From Alphaproteobacteria bacterium (GTDB taxonomy: Bacteria > Pseudomonadota > Alphaproteobacteria > Reyranellales > Reyranellaceae), in contig JAFKFL010000011.1 of the NCBI GenBank assembly GCA_017308235.1, positions 372,001 through 436,000 on the forward strand: DNA of 64,000 bases. Reading direction: 5' to 3'. Made by a program: the position numbers and the translations under genes. Positions 17,337 through 26,165 of the stretch are shown piece by piece (the first letter of the stretch is position 1; each line of letters begins with the position of its first letter). The notes beneath the pieces were generated by a model. It saw nothing but the letters and a program-made list of their open reading frames with translations, had not been told where the DNA came from and searched no databases.

Positions 17337-18919
17337 GCGCCTTCAATCGGAGCGTTGTCACCGCCGGCGTAGCTTTTGCCCTGGCGCTGGCCAGCCTGGG
17401 CGTCCATGCGCAAGAGAAGGTGCTGCGGTGGGGCAACAACGGCGAAATCTCTACCATGGACCCGCACGGCGCCTTCAGCACTGCGAACGCCTCGCTGCTC
17501 GGCAACATCTATGAATCGCTGGTGCGCCATAATCGCGAGCTCAAGTTCGAGCCGGCACTCGCGACCTCTTGGAAGGTGCTGGCACCCGATCACTGGCGGT
17601 TCTTCATCCGCAGCGGTGTGCGCTTCCATAATGGGGCACCGCTTACCGGCAAGGACGTTGTGGCGTCGCTGAAGCGGGCGAGCGGGCCCAATTCGCCGTA
17701 CCTGTCGGCGACGCACATGATCAAGGACGCCGTGTTGGTGGACGACATGACGGTCGATGTCCTGCTGCGCGGACCCTATCCAGTGCTGCTGAACGATCTC
17801 GCGGGCGTGTCGATCCTGAATGCCAAATGGATGGAGGAGAACGACGCCCTCGAGCCGTCCGACCCGGCCAAGGGGCGCGTCACCTACACCAACATGCATG
17901 CCAACGGCACCGGACCGTTCCGCCTGGTGTCGCGCCAGATCGATGCCGAGACCGTGCTCGACCGAAATCCTGATTGGTGGGACAAGCCGCGCGATCGGAT
18001 CGATCGCGTCATCTACAAGCCGCTGGTCAATGACGCCACCCGCGTCGCAGGCCTCCTCTCGGGGCAGCTCGATCTGATTTCACCCACGCCCCTGGCCGAC
18101 GTCGAGCGGATTCGCAAGGAGCCCAAGCTCCGCTTGATCGAAGGGCAGGATCTGCGGGTTGTGTTCCTGGACTACAATGTGGCGCCCGACCATATCCCCG
18201 ACGGCGAATCGAAGAATCCCTTAGCGGACCGCAAGGTTCGTCAGGCGCTCTCCATGGCGATCGACGTCGAGAGCATCACAAGCCGCATCATGCGTGGGCT
18301 GACTAAGCCCATCCATACGCTGATCGCGCCGGAGATCCAGGGCTACGACGCGGCCCTCGCGACACCGCGCGTGACCTATGATCCGGAAGGCGCCAAACGC
18401 CTGCTGGCAGAAGCCGGCTACCCATCCGGCTTCAACCTTGGCTTCGACTGTCCAACGGATCGTTTCGTGAATTCCGAGCGTGTTTGTCAGGCAATCTCGG
18501 TGATGTGGTCGAAGATCGGCGTGAAGGTCGCCTTTTCGACGATGCGATATCCGATCTACATGGCCAAGTTCCTGGCCGGCAAGAGCGATGCTTTCATCCT
18601 GGGTTGGGCGAACACGCCGCAGATCGATGCCTTCACCTTCCTGAACAACGTCCTCCATACCCATTCAGGCCGGGACGGAACCTGGAACGGCGGCCGCTAT
18701 TCCAATCCTGAGGTCGACAAGCTGACCGAGAGCGTAGCCGTCGAAATGGATCCGGCGCGCCGACAGCAGCTCATCACGGATGCCTTCCGGGTTGAGCGTG
18801 CCGACTTTGCCACCATGCCGCTCTATCGCGAACCGATGATCCTTGCCGCGCGGCACGGTGTCGACATTCCACTGTCGCCGGACGGCAGGATGCGACTGTG
18901 GCTCGCCAAGATGGATTGA
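17333..18919 (+). CDS. ABC transporter substrate-binding protein, peptide/nickel family (SBP_bac_5)
   Basis: A 528-residue family 5 extracellular solute-binding protein, the DppA/OppA type. A signal peptide ends at GVHA|QEK. Typical family stretches include STMDPHGAFST, NIYESLV, W.FFIRSGVRFHNGAPLTGKDVV, NGTGPFRL and KVRQALSMAID. The ATG overlaps the stop of the M81 peptidase, with AGGAG upstream, so the two act together: capture of a peptide or related compound and its cytoplasmic hydrolysis. No Dpp/Opp permease or ATPase follows. A strong hairpin lies 10 bp after the stop. Confidence 0.93.
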   Translation: MSAFNRSVVTAGVAFALALASLGVHAQEKVLRWGNNGEISTMDPHGAFSTANASLLGNIYESLVRHNRELKFEPALATSWKVLAPDHWRFFIRSGVRFHNGAPLTGKDVVASLKRASGPNSPYLSATHMIKDAVLVDDMTVDVLLRGPYPVLLNDLAGVSILNAKWMEENDALEPSDPAKGRVTYTNMHANGTGPFRLVSRQIDAETVLDRNPDWWDKPRDRIDRVIYKPLVNDATRVAGLLSGQLDLISPTPLADVERIRKEPKLRLIEGQDLRVVFLDYNVAPDHIPDGESKNPLADRKVRQALSMAIDVESITSRIMRGLTKPIHTLIAPEIQGYDAALATPRVTYDPEGAKRLLAEAGYPSGFNLGFDCPTDRFVNSERVCQAISVMWSKIGVKVAFSTMRYPIYMAKFLAGKSDAFILGWANTPQIDAFTFLNNVLHTHSGRDGTWNGGRYSNPEVDKLTESVAVEMDPARRQQLITDAFRVERADFATMPLYREPMILAARHGVDIPLSPDGRMRLWLAKMD

Positions 18920-18928
18920 TCTGACGCG

Positions 18929-18949
18929 GCGACGACAAGGAGTCGTCGC
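18929..18949 (+). terminator. Hairpin after the peptide-binding protein gene
   Basis: A perfect 8-bp stem, GCGACGAC / GTCGTCGC, with a 5-base loop starts 10 bp after the stop at 18919. There is no T-run, so it may be a weak terminator or an mRNA 3'-end stabiliser. Confidence 0.5.
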
Positions 18950-18952
18950 AGA

Positions 18953-19176
18953 GCGATCAGAGTGACGCCGGGCAACTTGGTCCAGTCAGGGCGCCGACGT
19001 ATGATGCGACGGTGAATTCACCGGAGTTCATTCATGTCTACGTGCGACCACGGTTCGGAACTTTCGTGCTGGACGTCGCGCCTAAGGCGATCGGCACGTT
19101 TGGTCACCTTAGCAGCGTCGGTGATCATTTGATCTCGGTCGAAACGACGCCGCAGCGACACAACATGGTCGTCTGA
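18953..19176 (+). pseudogene. Decayed, internally deleted copy of the nitrile hydratase alpha 5' region
   Basis: This stretch matches 23539-23956, the leader and first third of the nitrile hydratase alpha gene. The shared leader includes GGGCAACTTGGTCCAG, CGACGTATGATGCG and CCGGAGTTCATTCATGTCT. After the ATG at 19034 only a short CGACCACGGTTCGGA-type piece remains; roughly 170 bp of the parent is missing. Then the parent resumes in another frame: [17 protein letters not shown] of the intact protein corresponds to PKAIGTFGHLSSVGDHL here, and TPQRHNM is identical. A TGA at 19174-19176 falls exactly where the intact gene enters its CTLCSC metal site. A GTG-start frame at 19012-19176 is open across the junction (54 codons) but lacks the catalytic cysteines. 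Confidence 0.85.
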
Positions 19177-19205
19177 CGCACTGCGCCACGGGAGATGTCC
19201 AAGTC

Positions 19206-20213
19206 ATGGTCAAAACGGTGCTATATGCTGAAAAGCTGTACGACAACGATAAGGTCGAACGCGAGGTGTTCGGGTCCGACGTGCGTGTGGTGTGGCGCAA
19301 CGTGGCCGACCTGTCGCAGCTCGAGGAGAGCGACTGCGCCGAGATCGACGGCTTGTTGGTGATGCGGCATGCGGTGACTGCTCAACATCTCGCCAAGTTT
19401 CCGAAGCTCGCCTGCGTCGTGCGCATGGGCGTTGGGTACGACAAGATAGATCGCAAGGCGGCCGCTACGCGCAAAGTGATGGTATGCAACGTGCCGGACT
19501 ACGGTACCACCGAGGTGGCTGACCACGCACTGGCACTTGCCTTGTCGCTCCGCCGCGGCATCGCGCTCCACCTCGAGGCGCAGCGTCGACCGCAGCCAGC
19601 GCCGTGGCGCTATGTGCGAGATCCGCTGGTCCGTCGTAACGGCGTGCAGACCTTCGGGATCATCGGTCTGGGCCGTATCGGCACGGCAGCGGCGCTGCGA
19701 GCGAAGGCTTTCCAATTTCGCGTCGTCGCTTATGACCCGTACATGCCGAACGGCACCGAACTTGGCGTCGGCGTCGAGCGCGTGCGCTCGCTTGAAGCGC
19801 TGATGGAGCAAACTGACACGCTGTCGGTTCATGCGCTCCTCACGCCAGAGACGCGTGGCATGGTCTCGCGTGCCATGCTGGAACGCATGCCGAAGGGAGG
19901 TGTAGTGATAAACACCGCGCGCGGACCGATCGTCGATGTCGACGCGCTCGCTGACCTTTTGAAGCGTGGGCATCTCGCCGGCGTCGGGCTCGACGTCCTT
20001 CCTGTAGAGCCGCCCGTCGAACCCATTCCCGAGCTCCTGCGCGCCTACCGCGCGCGCGAGCCATGGTGCGAAGGACGTCTGATCATTACGCCACACTCCG
20101 CCTTCTTCACGCCCGAGGCCTGGGAAGATACCAGGGTCAAGGCGGCCGAAACCATGCGTGCGGCGCTGATCGGACCGCGGCCGCAGAACGTCATCACGCC
20201 GGAGATGTTCTGA
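19206..20213 (+). CDS. D-isomer-specific 2-hydroxyacid dehydrogenase (C-terminal-binding-protein-like)
   Basis: A 335-residue NAD-dependent 2-hydroxyacid dehydrogenase. The nucleotide-binding motif GIIGLGRIG lies near residue 152. Catalytic residues are in place: Arg in NTARGPIVD, the acidic residue in LPVEPP, and His in TPHSAF. The N-terminal part (VLYAEKLYDNDKVEREVF, MRHAVTAQHLAKFPKLACVVRMGVGYD) resembles the CtBP-like subgroup. It would interconvert a 2-oxoacid and a D-2-hydroxyacid. The gene starts 30 bp after the nitrile hydratase remnant; no functional tie to nitrile metabolism can be shown. Confidence 0.92.
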   Translation: MVKTVLYAEKLYDNDKVEREVFGSDVRVVWRNVADLSQLEESDCAEIDGLLVMRHAVTAQHLAKFPKLACVVRMGVGYDKIDRKAAATRKVMVCNVPDYGTTEVADHALALALSLRRGIALHLEAQRRPQPAPWRYVRDPLVRRNGVQTFGIIGLGRIGTAAALRAKAFQFRVVAYDPYMPNGTELGVGVERVRSLEALMEQTDTLSVHALLTPETRGMVSRAMLERMPKGGVVINTARGPIVDVDALADLLKRGHLAGVGLDVLPVEPPVEPIPELLRAYRAREPWCEGRLIITPHSAFFTPEAWEDTRVKAAETMRAALIGPRPQNVITPEMF

Positions 20214-20325
20214 TAGCGAGACCGCTGGCGATGGTCACGGAATGCCGCTGCTGAATTCGGTGGCTCCGGATTGCTCGGCGACCGTGCTCCCTCTAGCATT
20301 GTGTAGGGCCATTGGGGAGGGTCGG

Positions 20326-22674
20326 ATGCATCCGGTGTGGCGGCACGCGCTTGTGATGTGGCTCGTCGTTGCTGCGGCGATGGGCACCATACGCGACGGT
20401 TACGCACAAAATGCAACGGGCACTTGGCCTCACACGATCACGACGCCCAATGCCAGCGTGGTCGTCTATCAGCCTCAGGCCGTCGCGTGGCCGGGGCACG
20501 AGAAGCTCACGGCACGTGCAGCACTGGCGATTACGCGGAAGGGAGAAAAGACGCCGATCGTGGGTACGGTCGATATCGCCCTCGCGACGCGGACCGATGC
20601 CGCAACCGGCGAGGTGACATTGTCCGATCCCCAGCTCGTGGCGTCGCATTTCCCGAGCCTCGATACCGAGCAGGCTACCCAGGTTGAGCAGCGCATCAAA
20701 GCGGTCTTGTTGAACGGAATCGAGACCAAGCACATTCCGCTCAATGCGGTGCTGCTCAGTCTCAAGGAGCACGATGCGCCTGCTGCCGCGCCACTGGCGA
20801 CCGAGCCGCCCGTGATCTTCCGCAGCAGCGCGCCGGCAAGCCTGGTCGTGTTCGACGGCGAGCCGGTGCTCGTTCCCGTCGACAAAACCGGCCTGTCCTT
20901 TGCGGTGAACACGAATTGGGACGTGTTCACTGATGACCGTAACTGGTACCTGCTCGACAACGGCCTATGGCTTGAAGCAGCTGCATATACCGGCCCTTAC
21001 AAGCCAATCGCCGCCCTGCCGCCGGCGTTCAAGGCACTGCCGGCGGACAAGAACTTCGCCGATGTGCGCAAGGCCATTCCGCCGAAGCCGGCCAAGCCTG
21101 GTGCCGTTCCAGCAATCTTCGTCAGCACCAAGCCGGCCGAGATCATCGTCATGCAAGGCCCGCCACAATTTGCTCCGGTCACCGGCACGGCGCTTCAGGT
21201 CGTGCGGAACACCAACAGCATTCTCTTCTTCGAGCCGGCGAGTGGCCGTTTCTTTCTGCTGGTATCCGGGCGCTGGTTTGCCTCGCAAGGACTGGACGGC
21301 CCCTGGAGCTTTGCGACCGACAAGCTGCCGGCTGATTTCGCCTTGATCCCGCCTGACAGCCCCGAGGGTAAAGTTCTTGCAGCCGTGCCCAGCACGGCGC
21401 AGGCGCAACTCGCCGTACAGCAGGCCCAGGTGCCGCGCCAGGCCACGCTCAAGAAAAGCGCCGCACAGCTCAACGTCGTCTATGCCGGTGAGCCACAGTT
21501 CAGGGCCATTCCGGGCACGCCGCTGACCTATGCCACGAACACCTCATTTGAGGTGATCGGTGCCGAGGGTCGCTTCTATGTCTGCTATCAGGGCGCGTGG
21601 TTTGTGGGAGGCACGCCGAACGGGCCGTGGACGCTGGCTGAAACCGTGCCGGCCGTCATTTACACGATCCCGCCCAGCAGCCCGCTCTACAACGTTACCT
21701 TCGTCAAGGTGTATGAAACGACACCCGCGACAGTGACCTACGGCTACACGTCCGGCTACACGATGAGCTTCGTCAGCGCCGGCGTCGTTGTCTATGGCAC
21801 GGGCTACTACTATCCGCCCGTGGTGATCGCGGGACCGGTACCGATCTACTATGCGGCGCCTTACTCCTATGCCGGCAGCGTCTGGTACAACTCCAGCAAC
21901 GGTGTTTGGCAAAGCGGCGGTACGATTTACGGGCCGTATGGCGAAGCCACGGGCCGCACCTACTACAACTCCAACACCGGCGCTTCGGGCGCGGGCGGGG
22001 CCATCTATGGCCCGAACGGCGGCGCAGGTGCCTTTTCCTATTATAACCCATCGAACGGCAGCTACGCACATGGCAGCGCCGCGTGGAACAGCTCGGGAGG
22101 CGCGGCAAACGCGAGCTACTACAACGCCAGGACCGGCATCTCAGGCTCGACCGACCAGAACTGGAATGCCTATTCGCGGTGGGGGTCGAGCACGTTCAGC
22201 GGCCCAAACCAGACCGTAAACACGCAGAGCCGGAGTAACGACCAGGGTTCTGCCGGGTCGTTCCATTCGAGCACCGGCGCGGAGGGCGCCGGATACAACA
22301 ATGCAACCACGGGCAACCGGGGCGGTGCGGCGAAGACGCAGAGCGGCGATGTCTATGCCGGGCATGACGGCAATGTCTATCAGCACAGTTCGAGTGGCTG
22401 GTCGAAATGGCAAAATGGCGGTTGGCAGCCGGTGACACCTCCGGCTTCGTCGAACGAAACGACCCAGCCGAAAAGTGGCGGCAACATGCAGGGTAATCAG
22501 CCTGGACCAGGCCAACAGCAGCAACGACGTGGAAGCGGTCAGGCAATGGACAGCGGCTCGTACCAGCAGCTCGAACAGGATCGCCAGGCCCGCTTCGCGG
22601 GGTCTCAGCAACGGAGCGCCGGCGGACTGCGCAATGGGTTCGGCGGAGGGGGTGGCTTTGCCCGACGCCGCTGA
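20326..22674 (+). CDS. Large secreted repeat protein ('carbohydrate-binding family V/XII'-type, function unknown)
   Basis: A 782-residue exported protein. The ATG at 20326 has GGGAGG upstream and gives a signal peptide ending GYA|QN. After an N-terminal domain come three related modules of about 85-95 residues. Each has a PAxxxVxxGxPxFxPVxGTxLxxxxNT core, then RFFLLVSGRWF-like and GPW elements, at about 20815-21020, 21105-21360 and 21460-21690. A Tyr-rich segment follows (VTYGYTSGYTMSF, YGTGYYYPPVV), then a Gly/Ser/Asn/Tyr-rich repeat tail (YYNSNTG, YYNPSNG, YYNARTG) and a Gln/Gly/Arg-rich C-terminus. Relatives in rhizobia are annotated as carbohydrate-binding family V/XII; that label is from memory and not functional proof. 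A surface or matrix role is plausible. Confidence 0.85.
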   Translation: MHPVWRHALVMWLVVAAAMGTIRDGYAQNATGTWPHTITTPNASVVVYQPQAVAWPGHEKLTARAALAITRKGEKTPIVGTVDIALATRTDAATGEVTLSDPQLVASHFPSLDTEQATQVEQRIKAVLLNGIETKHIPLNAVLLSLKEHDAPAAAPLATEPPVIFRSSAPASLVVFDGEPVLVPVDKTGLSFAVNTNWDVFTDDRNWYLLDNGLWLEAAAYTGPYKPIAALPPAFKALPADKNFADVRKAIPPKPAKPGAVPAIFVSTKPAEIIVMQGPPQFAPVTGTALQVVRNTNSILFFEPASGRFFLLVSGRWFASQGLDGPWSFATDKLPADFALIPPDSPEGKVLAAVPSTAQAQLAVQQAQVPRQATLKKSAAQLNVVYAGEPQFRAIPGTPLTYATNTSFEVIGAEGRFYVCYQGAWFVGGTPNGPWTLAETVPAVIYTIPPSSPLYNVTFVKVYETTPATVTYGYTSGYTMSFVSAGVVVYGTGYYYPPVVIAGPVPIYYAAPYSYAGSVWYNSSNGVWQSGGTIYGPYGEATGRTYYNSNTGASGAGGAIYGPNGGAGAFSYYNPSNGSYAHGSAAWNSSGGAANASYYNARTGISGSTDQNWNAYSRWGSSTFSGPNQTVNTQSRSNDQGSAGSFHSSTGAEGAGYNNATTGNRGGAAKTQSGDVYAGHDGNVYQHSSSGWSKWQNGGWQPVTPPASSNETTQPKSGGNMQGNQPGPGQQQQRRGSGQAMDSGSYQQLEQDRQARFAGSQQRSAGGLRNGFGGGGGFARRR

Positions 22675-22754
22675 CGCCACCCGTCAGAGCGAGATACGAG
22701 ATATATGAGTAGATCAACTTGGTAGGATCGACGAACAAGCGGAAGGTGCGAACA

Positions 22755-23522
22755 ATGCGGCAGAACAAGATCAAGCAAATGTGGCGTGCGGGGCGATGCG
22801 CAACGCTAGGCTGGCTTTCCGTGTCTCACGGGTTCACGGCGGAGGTCATGGCGCGCCAGGGCTTCGACGCCCTGTGCGTCGACTTGCAGCACGGCACGGC
22901 CGAAATGAAAGATGTAGCGCCGATGCTGCAGGCGATCTCGCAGACCGACACGGTTCCGGTCGTGCGCGTCGCGTGGAATGAGCCGGCAGCCATCATGAAG
23001 GCTCTGGACCTCGGCGCCTATGGCATCATCGTCCCGCTGGTGAATACCGCCGAGGAAGCGGCGATGGCGGTGGCGGCGTGCCGCTATCCGCCGGTCGGCA
23101 TGCGCTCCTCCGGGCCCGTCCGCGCCGTACAATATGGCGGACCCGACTATACAGCCCACGCCAACGACGAGATCATCATCATGGCGATGATCGAGACCAA
23201 GGAAGGTCTCGCGAACCTCGATGCGATTTGCGCCACACCCGGCCTGGACGCAGTCTATATCGGGCCGGCCGACCTCTCGTTTGCCTTGGGATTGCCGCCA
23301 CGGGCCGATAACCCGGATCCGCTTCATCTCGCCACTTGCGACAAGATCCTGGCGGCCGCTCACAAGGCCGGCATCAAGTGCGTTATGCATTGCGCCGGTG
23401 CGGCGTTCGCGGCCGGCGCCGTAAAGCGTGGCTTCGACATGGTGATGCTGACGTCCGATCTGTCGTGCATGATTGCGGGCGCCCGGGCGCAGCTTGACGA
23501 ACTGAAGTCCAAGACAGCCTAG
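22755..23522 (+). CDS. HpcH/HpaI-family aldolase
   Basis: A 255-residue class II pyruvate aldolase of the HpcH/HpaI/2-keto-3-deoxy-L-rhamnonate family. Visible are CVDLQHGTAE (substrate and metal region), RVAWNEPAAIMKALDLGAYG, MIETKEGLANLDAI with the metal-binding Glu, and YIGPADLSFALG with the metal-binding Asp. It would cleave a 2-keto-4-hydroxy acid to pyruvate and an aldehyde. The start at 22755 has GGAAGG upstream. It ends about 100 bp before nthA, a gap that contains the leader shared with the remnant. Confidence 0.93.
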   Translation: MRQNKIKQMWRAGRCATLGWLSVSHGFTAEVMARQGFDALCVDLQHGTAEMKDVAPMLQAISQTDTVPVVRVAWNEPAAIMKALDLGAYGIIVPLVNTAEEAAMAVAACRYPPVGMRSSGPVRAVQYGGPDYTAHANDEIIIMAMIETKEGLANLDAICATPGLDAVYIGPADLSFALGLPPRADNPDPLHLATCDKILAAAHKAGIKCVMHCAGAAFAAGAVKRGFDMVMLTSDLSCMIAGARAQLDELKSKTA

Positions 23523-23621
23523 GGTAAGGGCGCGCAGTGCGATCAGATCTGCATTGGGCAACTTGGTCCAGCCGGAGCGGCGACGTATGATGCGCCGGCG
23601 GAAATTTGCCGGAGTTCATTC

Positions 23622-24248
23622 ATGTCTGCGCACGACCACGATCATGGCCATGACCACGACCACGGCTCGGAGCTGTCGGAGATGCAGCTGCGCGTGCGCG
23701 CGCTCGAAACGATCCTGACCGAAAAGGGCTATGTCGATCCGGCCGCGCTCGACGCCATCGTCGAGACCTACGAGACCAAGATTGGCCCTCGCAATGGCGC
23801 ACGCGTCGTCGCCAAGGCATGGACCGATCCGGCTTTCAAGCGGGCGCTGCTCGACGATGCCTCTAAGGCGATCGGCACGCTCGGTCACGTCAGCCGCGTC
23901 GGCGATCACCTGATTGCGGTCGAGAATACGCCGCAGCGACACAACATGATCGTCTGCACGCTGTGCTCCTGCTACCCGTGGGAAATGCTCGGGCTGCCGC
24001 CCATCTGGTACAAGGCTGCGCCGTATCGCTCGCGGGCCGTGAAGGACCCGCGGGGTGTCCTCGCCGATTTCGGTGTCGCGCTTCCGCAGGAAACTGAAAT
24101 CCGGGTCTGGGATTCGACCGCCGAGACACGGTTCCTCGTCTTGCCGATGCGACCTCCGGGTACCGAGGGCTGGAGCGAAGAGCAGCTGGCCGACATCGTG
24201 ACGCGCGACAGCATGATCGGCACCGGCCTGCCGAAGGTGCAGCCGTGA
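23622..24248 (+). CDS. nthA: Nitrile hydratase alpha subunit, cobalt type
   Basis: A 208-residue nitrile hydratase alpha subunit, converting nitriles to amides. The metal-binding claw is C112-T-L-C115-S-C117, followed by YPW. Thr after the first Cys and Tyr after the last mark the low-spin cobalt type; iron enzymes have CSLCSCT. The N-terminus carries an unusual His/Asp-rich run ([12 protein letters not shown]) ahead of the normal start of the fold. The stop overlaps the GTG of nthB. No amidase gene adjoins, so the next step of nitrile breakdown must be encoded elsewhere. Thiocyanate hydrolase gamma is a relative, but the separate beta subunit of normal size favours nitrile hydratase. Confidence 0.96.
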   Translation: MSAHDHDHGHDHDHGSELSEMQLRVRALETILTEKGYVDPAALDAIVETYETKIGPRNGARVVAKAWTDPAFKRALLDDASKAIGTLGHVSRVGDHLIAVENTPQRHNMIVCTLCSCYPWEMLGLPPIWYKAAPYRSRAVKDPRGVLADFGVALPQETEIRVWDSTAETRFLVLPMRPPGTEGWSEEQLADIVTRDSMIGTGLPKVQP

Positions 24249-24904
24249 ACGGCGTGCACGACATGGGCGGCATGGACGGCTTCGGCCAGGTAGAGGTCGA
24301 GGCGAACGAGCCACCTTTCCATCACTTCTGGGAAGGGCGCGTGATGGCGATGTCGCGCGCAATCGGCGCCAACGGTGGGATCAACATCGACGCGCAGCGA
24401 TTCTCGCGCGAATCGCTCCCGCCACCGGTCTATCTTGCGAGCTCCTACTACAAGAAGTGGTTCCTGGCGCTGCAGCAATTGATGATCGGCCGCGGCATGG
24501 TCGGGGCTGATGAAGTCGCTGCCGGTCATGCACTTCGGTCGAGCCCGCCGCTCCAGCGGGGGACTTTTTCCTTGAAGGATGTCGCTCGCGTGACGGTGCG
24601 CGGGAGCTTCCATCGCGACGTGTCGACGTCACCGGCGTTCAAGCCCGGCGACAAGGTGCGCGCGAAGAACATCAATCCCACGACTCACACCCGATTGCCG
24701 CGGTACGTGCGTGGTCACGTCGGGATCGTCGAGCGCATCAACGGCAGCCACGTGTTTCCCGACTCGGCCGCGCATGGAAACGGTGAAAATCCGCAGTGGC
24801 TTTACACCGTGGTGTTTTCCGGCCGCGAGCTCTGGGGCGCCGATGCCGACCCGACGCTCAAGGTCTCGGTCGAGGCGTTCGAGCCATATCTCGACCCGGC
24901 ATGA
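24245..24904 (+). CDS. nthB: Nitrile hydratase beta subunit
   Basis: A 219-residue beta subunit starting with GTG inside the stop of nthA (GTGA overlap). Family landmarks are [14 protein letters not shown] at the N-terminus, [31 protein letters not shown], and the C-terminal SH3-like barrel ([11 protein letters not shown]...[24 protein letters not shown]). The barrel is the part resembled by the activator protein. Two conserved beta arginines stabilise the oxidised cysteines of alpha in known enzymes; candidate arginines are present but not assigned here. Normal length, intact. Confidence 0.96.
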   Translation: MNGVHDMGGMDGFGQVEVEANEPPFHHFWEGRVMAMSRAIGANGGINIDAQRFSRESLPPPVYLASSYYKKWFLALQQLMIGRGMVGADEVAAGHALRSSPPLQRGTFSLKDVARVTVRGSFHRDVSTSPAFKPGDKVRAKNINPTTHTRLPRYVRGHVGIVERINGSHVFPDSAAHGNGENPQWLYTVVFSGRELWGADADPTLKVSVEAFEPYLDPA

Positions 24905-25299
24905 GCGGCGTCGTGACAGCGATTGATCCGCAAGCGGCCCGGCGCGCAGCCGACGAGGTGCCCAGCATCCCGTGCGACGCCGAAGGACCGGTCTTCCGCG
25001 AACCCTGGGAAGCGCAGGCGTTTGCGATGGCACTGGCATTGCACGCGCGTGGACTGTTCACCTGGCCGGAGTGGGCGGCAACGCTTGGTGCCGAAATCAG
25101 GCGCGCGCAGGCCGCAGGCGATCCCGACACCGGCGAGACCTACTATCGGCATTGGCTCAATGCGCTGGAGCGGCTCGTTTCGGAGAAAGGTGTCGCCGGC
25201 GCCGAGGTGTTGGCGCGCTACCGGGATGCCTGGGATCGCGCCGCGGATCGCACGCCGCACGGCCAGCCGATCGAGTTGCGCACCGACGACTTCAAGTAG
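24901..25299 (+). CDS. Nitrile hydratase accessory (activator) protein
   Basis: A 132-residue protein of the nitrile hydratase activator family (P14K/NhlE-like), which exchanges its bound alpha subunit to insert cobalt into the enzyme. The match rests on FREPWEAQAFAMALALHARGLFTWPEWAATLGAEI (read as two blocks) and ETYYRHWLNALERLV, which resemble the N-terminal region of nitrile hydratase beta, as expected for this family. The ATG at 24901 overlaps the stop of nthB (ATGA), making alpha-beta-activator a single coupled operon in the order of cobalt nitrile hydratases. Longer in-frame starts at 24796 lie inside nthB and are not credible. Confidence 0.92.
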   Translation: MSGVVTAIDPQAARRAADEVPSIPCDAEGPVFREPWEAQAFAMALALHARGLFTWPEWAATLGAEIRRAQAAGDPDTGETYYRHWLNALERLVSEKGVAGAEVLARYRDAWDRAADRTPHGQPIELRTDDFK

Positions 25300-25320
25300 A
25301 GCGGCGGCTGCAGCGCCAGG

Positions 25321-26082
25321 TCACAGATCGATCGTGAACGCCGGATCGAAGTGGCCGTTCTCGGTGCGGCCGTCCTTGGCATAACCTCGCGCATTGCAGA
25401 CGACACGCGTGCGACCGACCCGATAGTCAAAGCTGTCGTGGGTATGGCCGTGCAACCAGAGCTCGGGCTGCCAACGTTCGATCTTGCCGGTCAGGTCGGA
25501 CACGAAGGACGCATTGATCGAGGAGTCCTTGAACCGGGCGGCAATGCTCTGCGGCGTGGGGGCAAAGTGTGTCACCACGACCGTCGGACCGGCGCGAGGC
25601 CGTGCGAAGCACTCCTCCAGCCACGCGACCGATTGAGCGAAGAGAAGCTGCGACACCGCCGGACTGAAGGTGTCGTCGAAATCCGGCGCAACCTTGATGG
25701 CGGAAAAATCGTACATGAACTTGGTAGCGTCACTCAGACCCCGAGTCCGGGCATCTTCGGTCTCGAAGAGACGATAATCGGACCAGAGCGTGCACCCGAG
25801 AAAGCGAACCCCCTCGTGATGCCACTCCGACCGCTCGAGAACCCGGATGTTGGTGCCTTTCGACAGTTCGACGAGGCGAGCGTATGTCGTGGCGAGGTCG
25901 CTGCCGTAAAACTCATGGTTTCCGGCGACGTAGATCGTCGGCACGCGGGTCGCTTTGGCCCATTCCATGGCTCGCGTGGGGCGGGCGATGTCGCCCGCGA
26001 TCACGAGCACATCGGCCGTGCTTTCGGGCAAGGGCATAAAGCCGACAGAGAGGTGAACGTCCGAAACGAGCGCGATTTTCAT
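25321..26082 (-). CDS. Metallophosphoesterase (calcineurin-like)
   Basis: A 253-residue calcineurin-fold phosphoesterase. All metal motifs are visible: DVHLS near residue 8, VIAGDIARP (GD), VAGNHEFYGSD (GNHE), THFAPTP and LWLHGHTHDSFDY (GHTH). The substrate is unknown; relatives cleave phosphomonoesters, cyclic nucleotides or nucleotides. The ATG at 26082 begins directly at the fold (MKIALVSDVH); the frame opens to 26211 without support. It is divergent (83 bp) from a class II cyclic-nucleotide phosphodiesterase, so both could serve phosphate ester turnover. Confidence 0.93.
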   Translation of the reverse strand: MKIALVSDVHLSVGFMPLPESTADVLVIAGDIARPTRAMEWAKATRVPTIYVAGNHEFYGSDLATTYARLVELSKGTNIRVLERSEWHHEGVRFLGCTLWSDYRLFETEDARTRGLSDATKFMYDFSAIKVAPDFDDTFSPAVSQLLFAQSVAWLEECFARPRAGPTVVVTHFAPTPQSIAARFKDSSINASFVSDLTGKIERWQPELWLHGHTHDSFDYRVGRTRVVCNARGYAKDGRTENGHFDPAFTIDL

Positions 26083-26165
26083 ATGCCTGCCGTCATTCAA
26101 AGAAATGTAGCGATGCCTGAGCAAAAATCGACGTAAGATTTGGATCTTCGATCGGGGGAGCGGAA

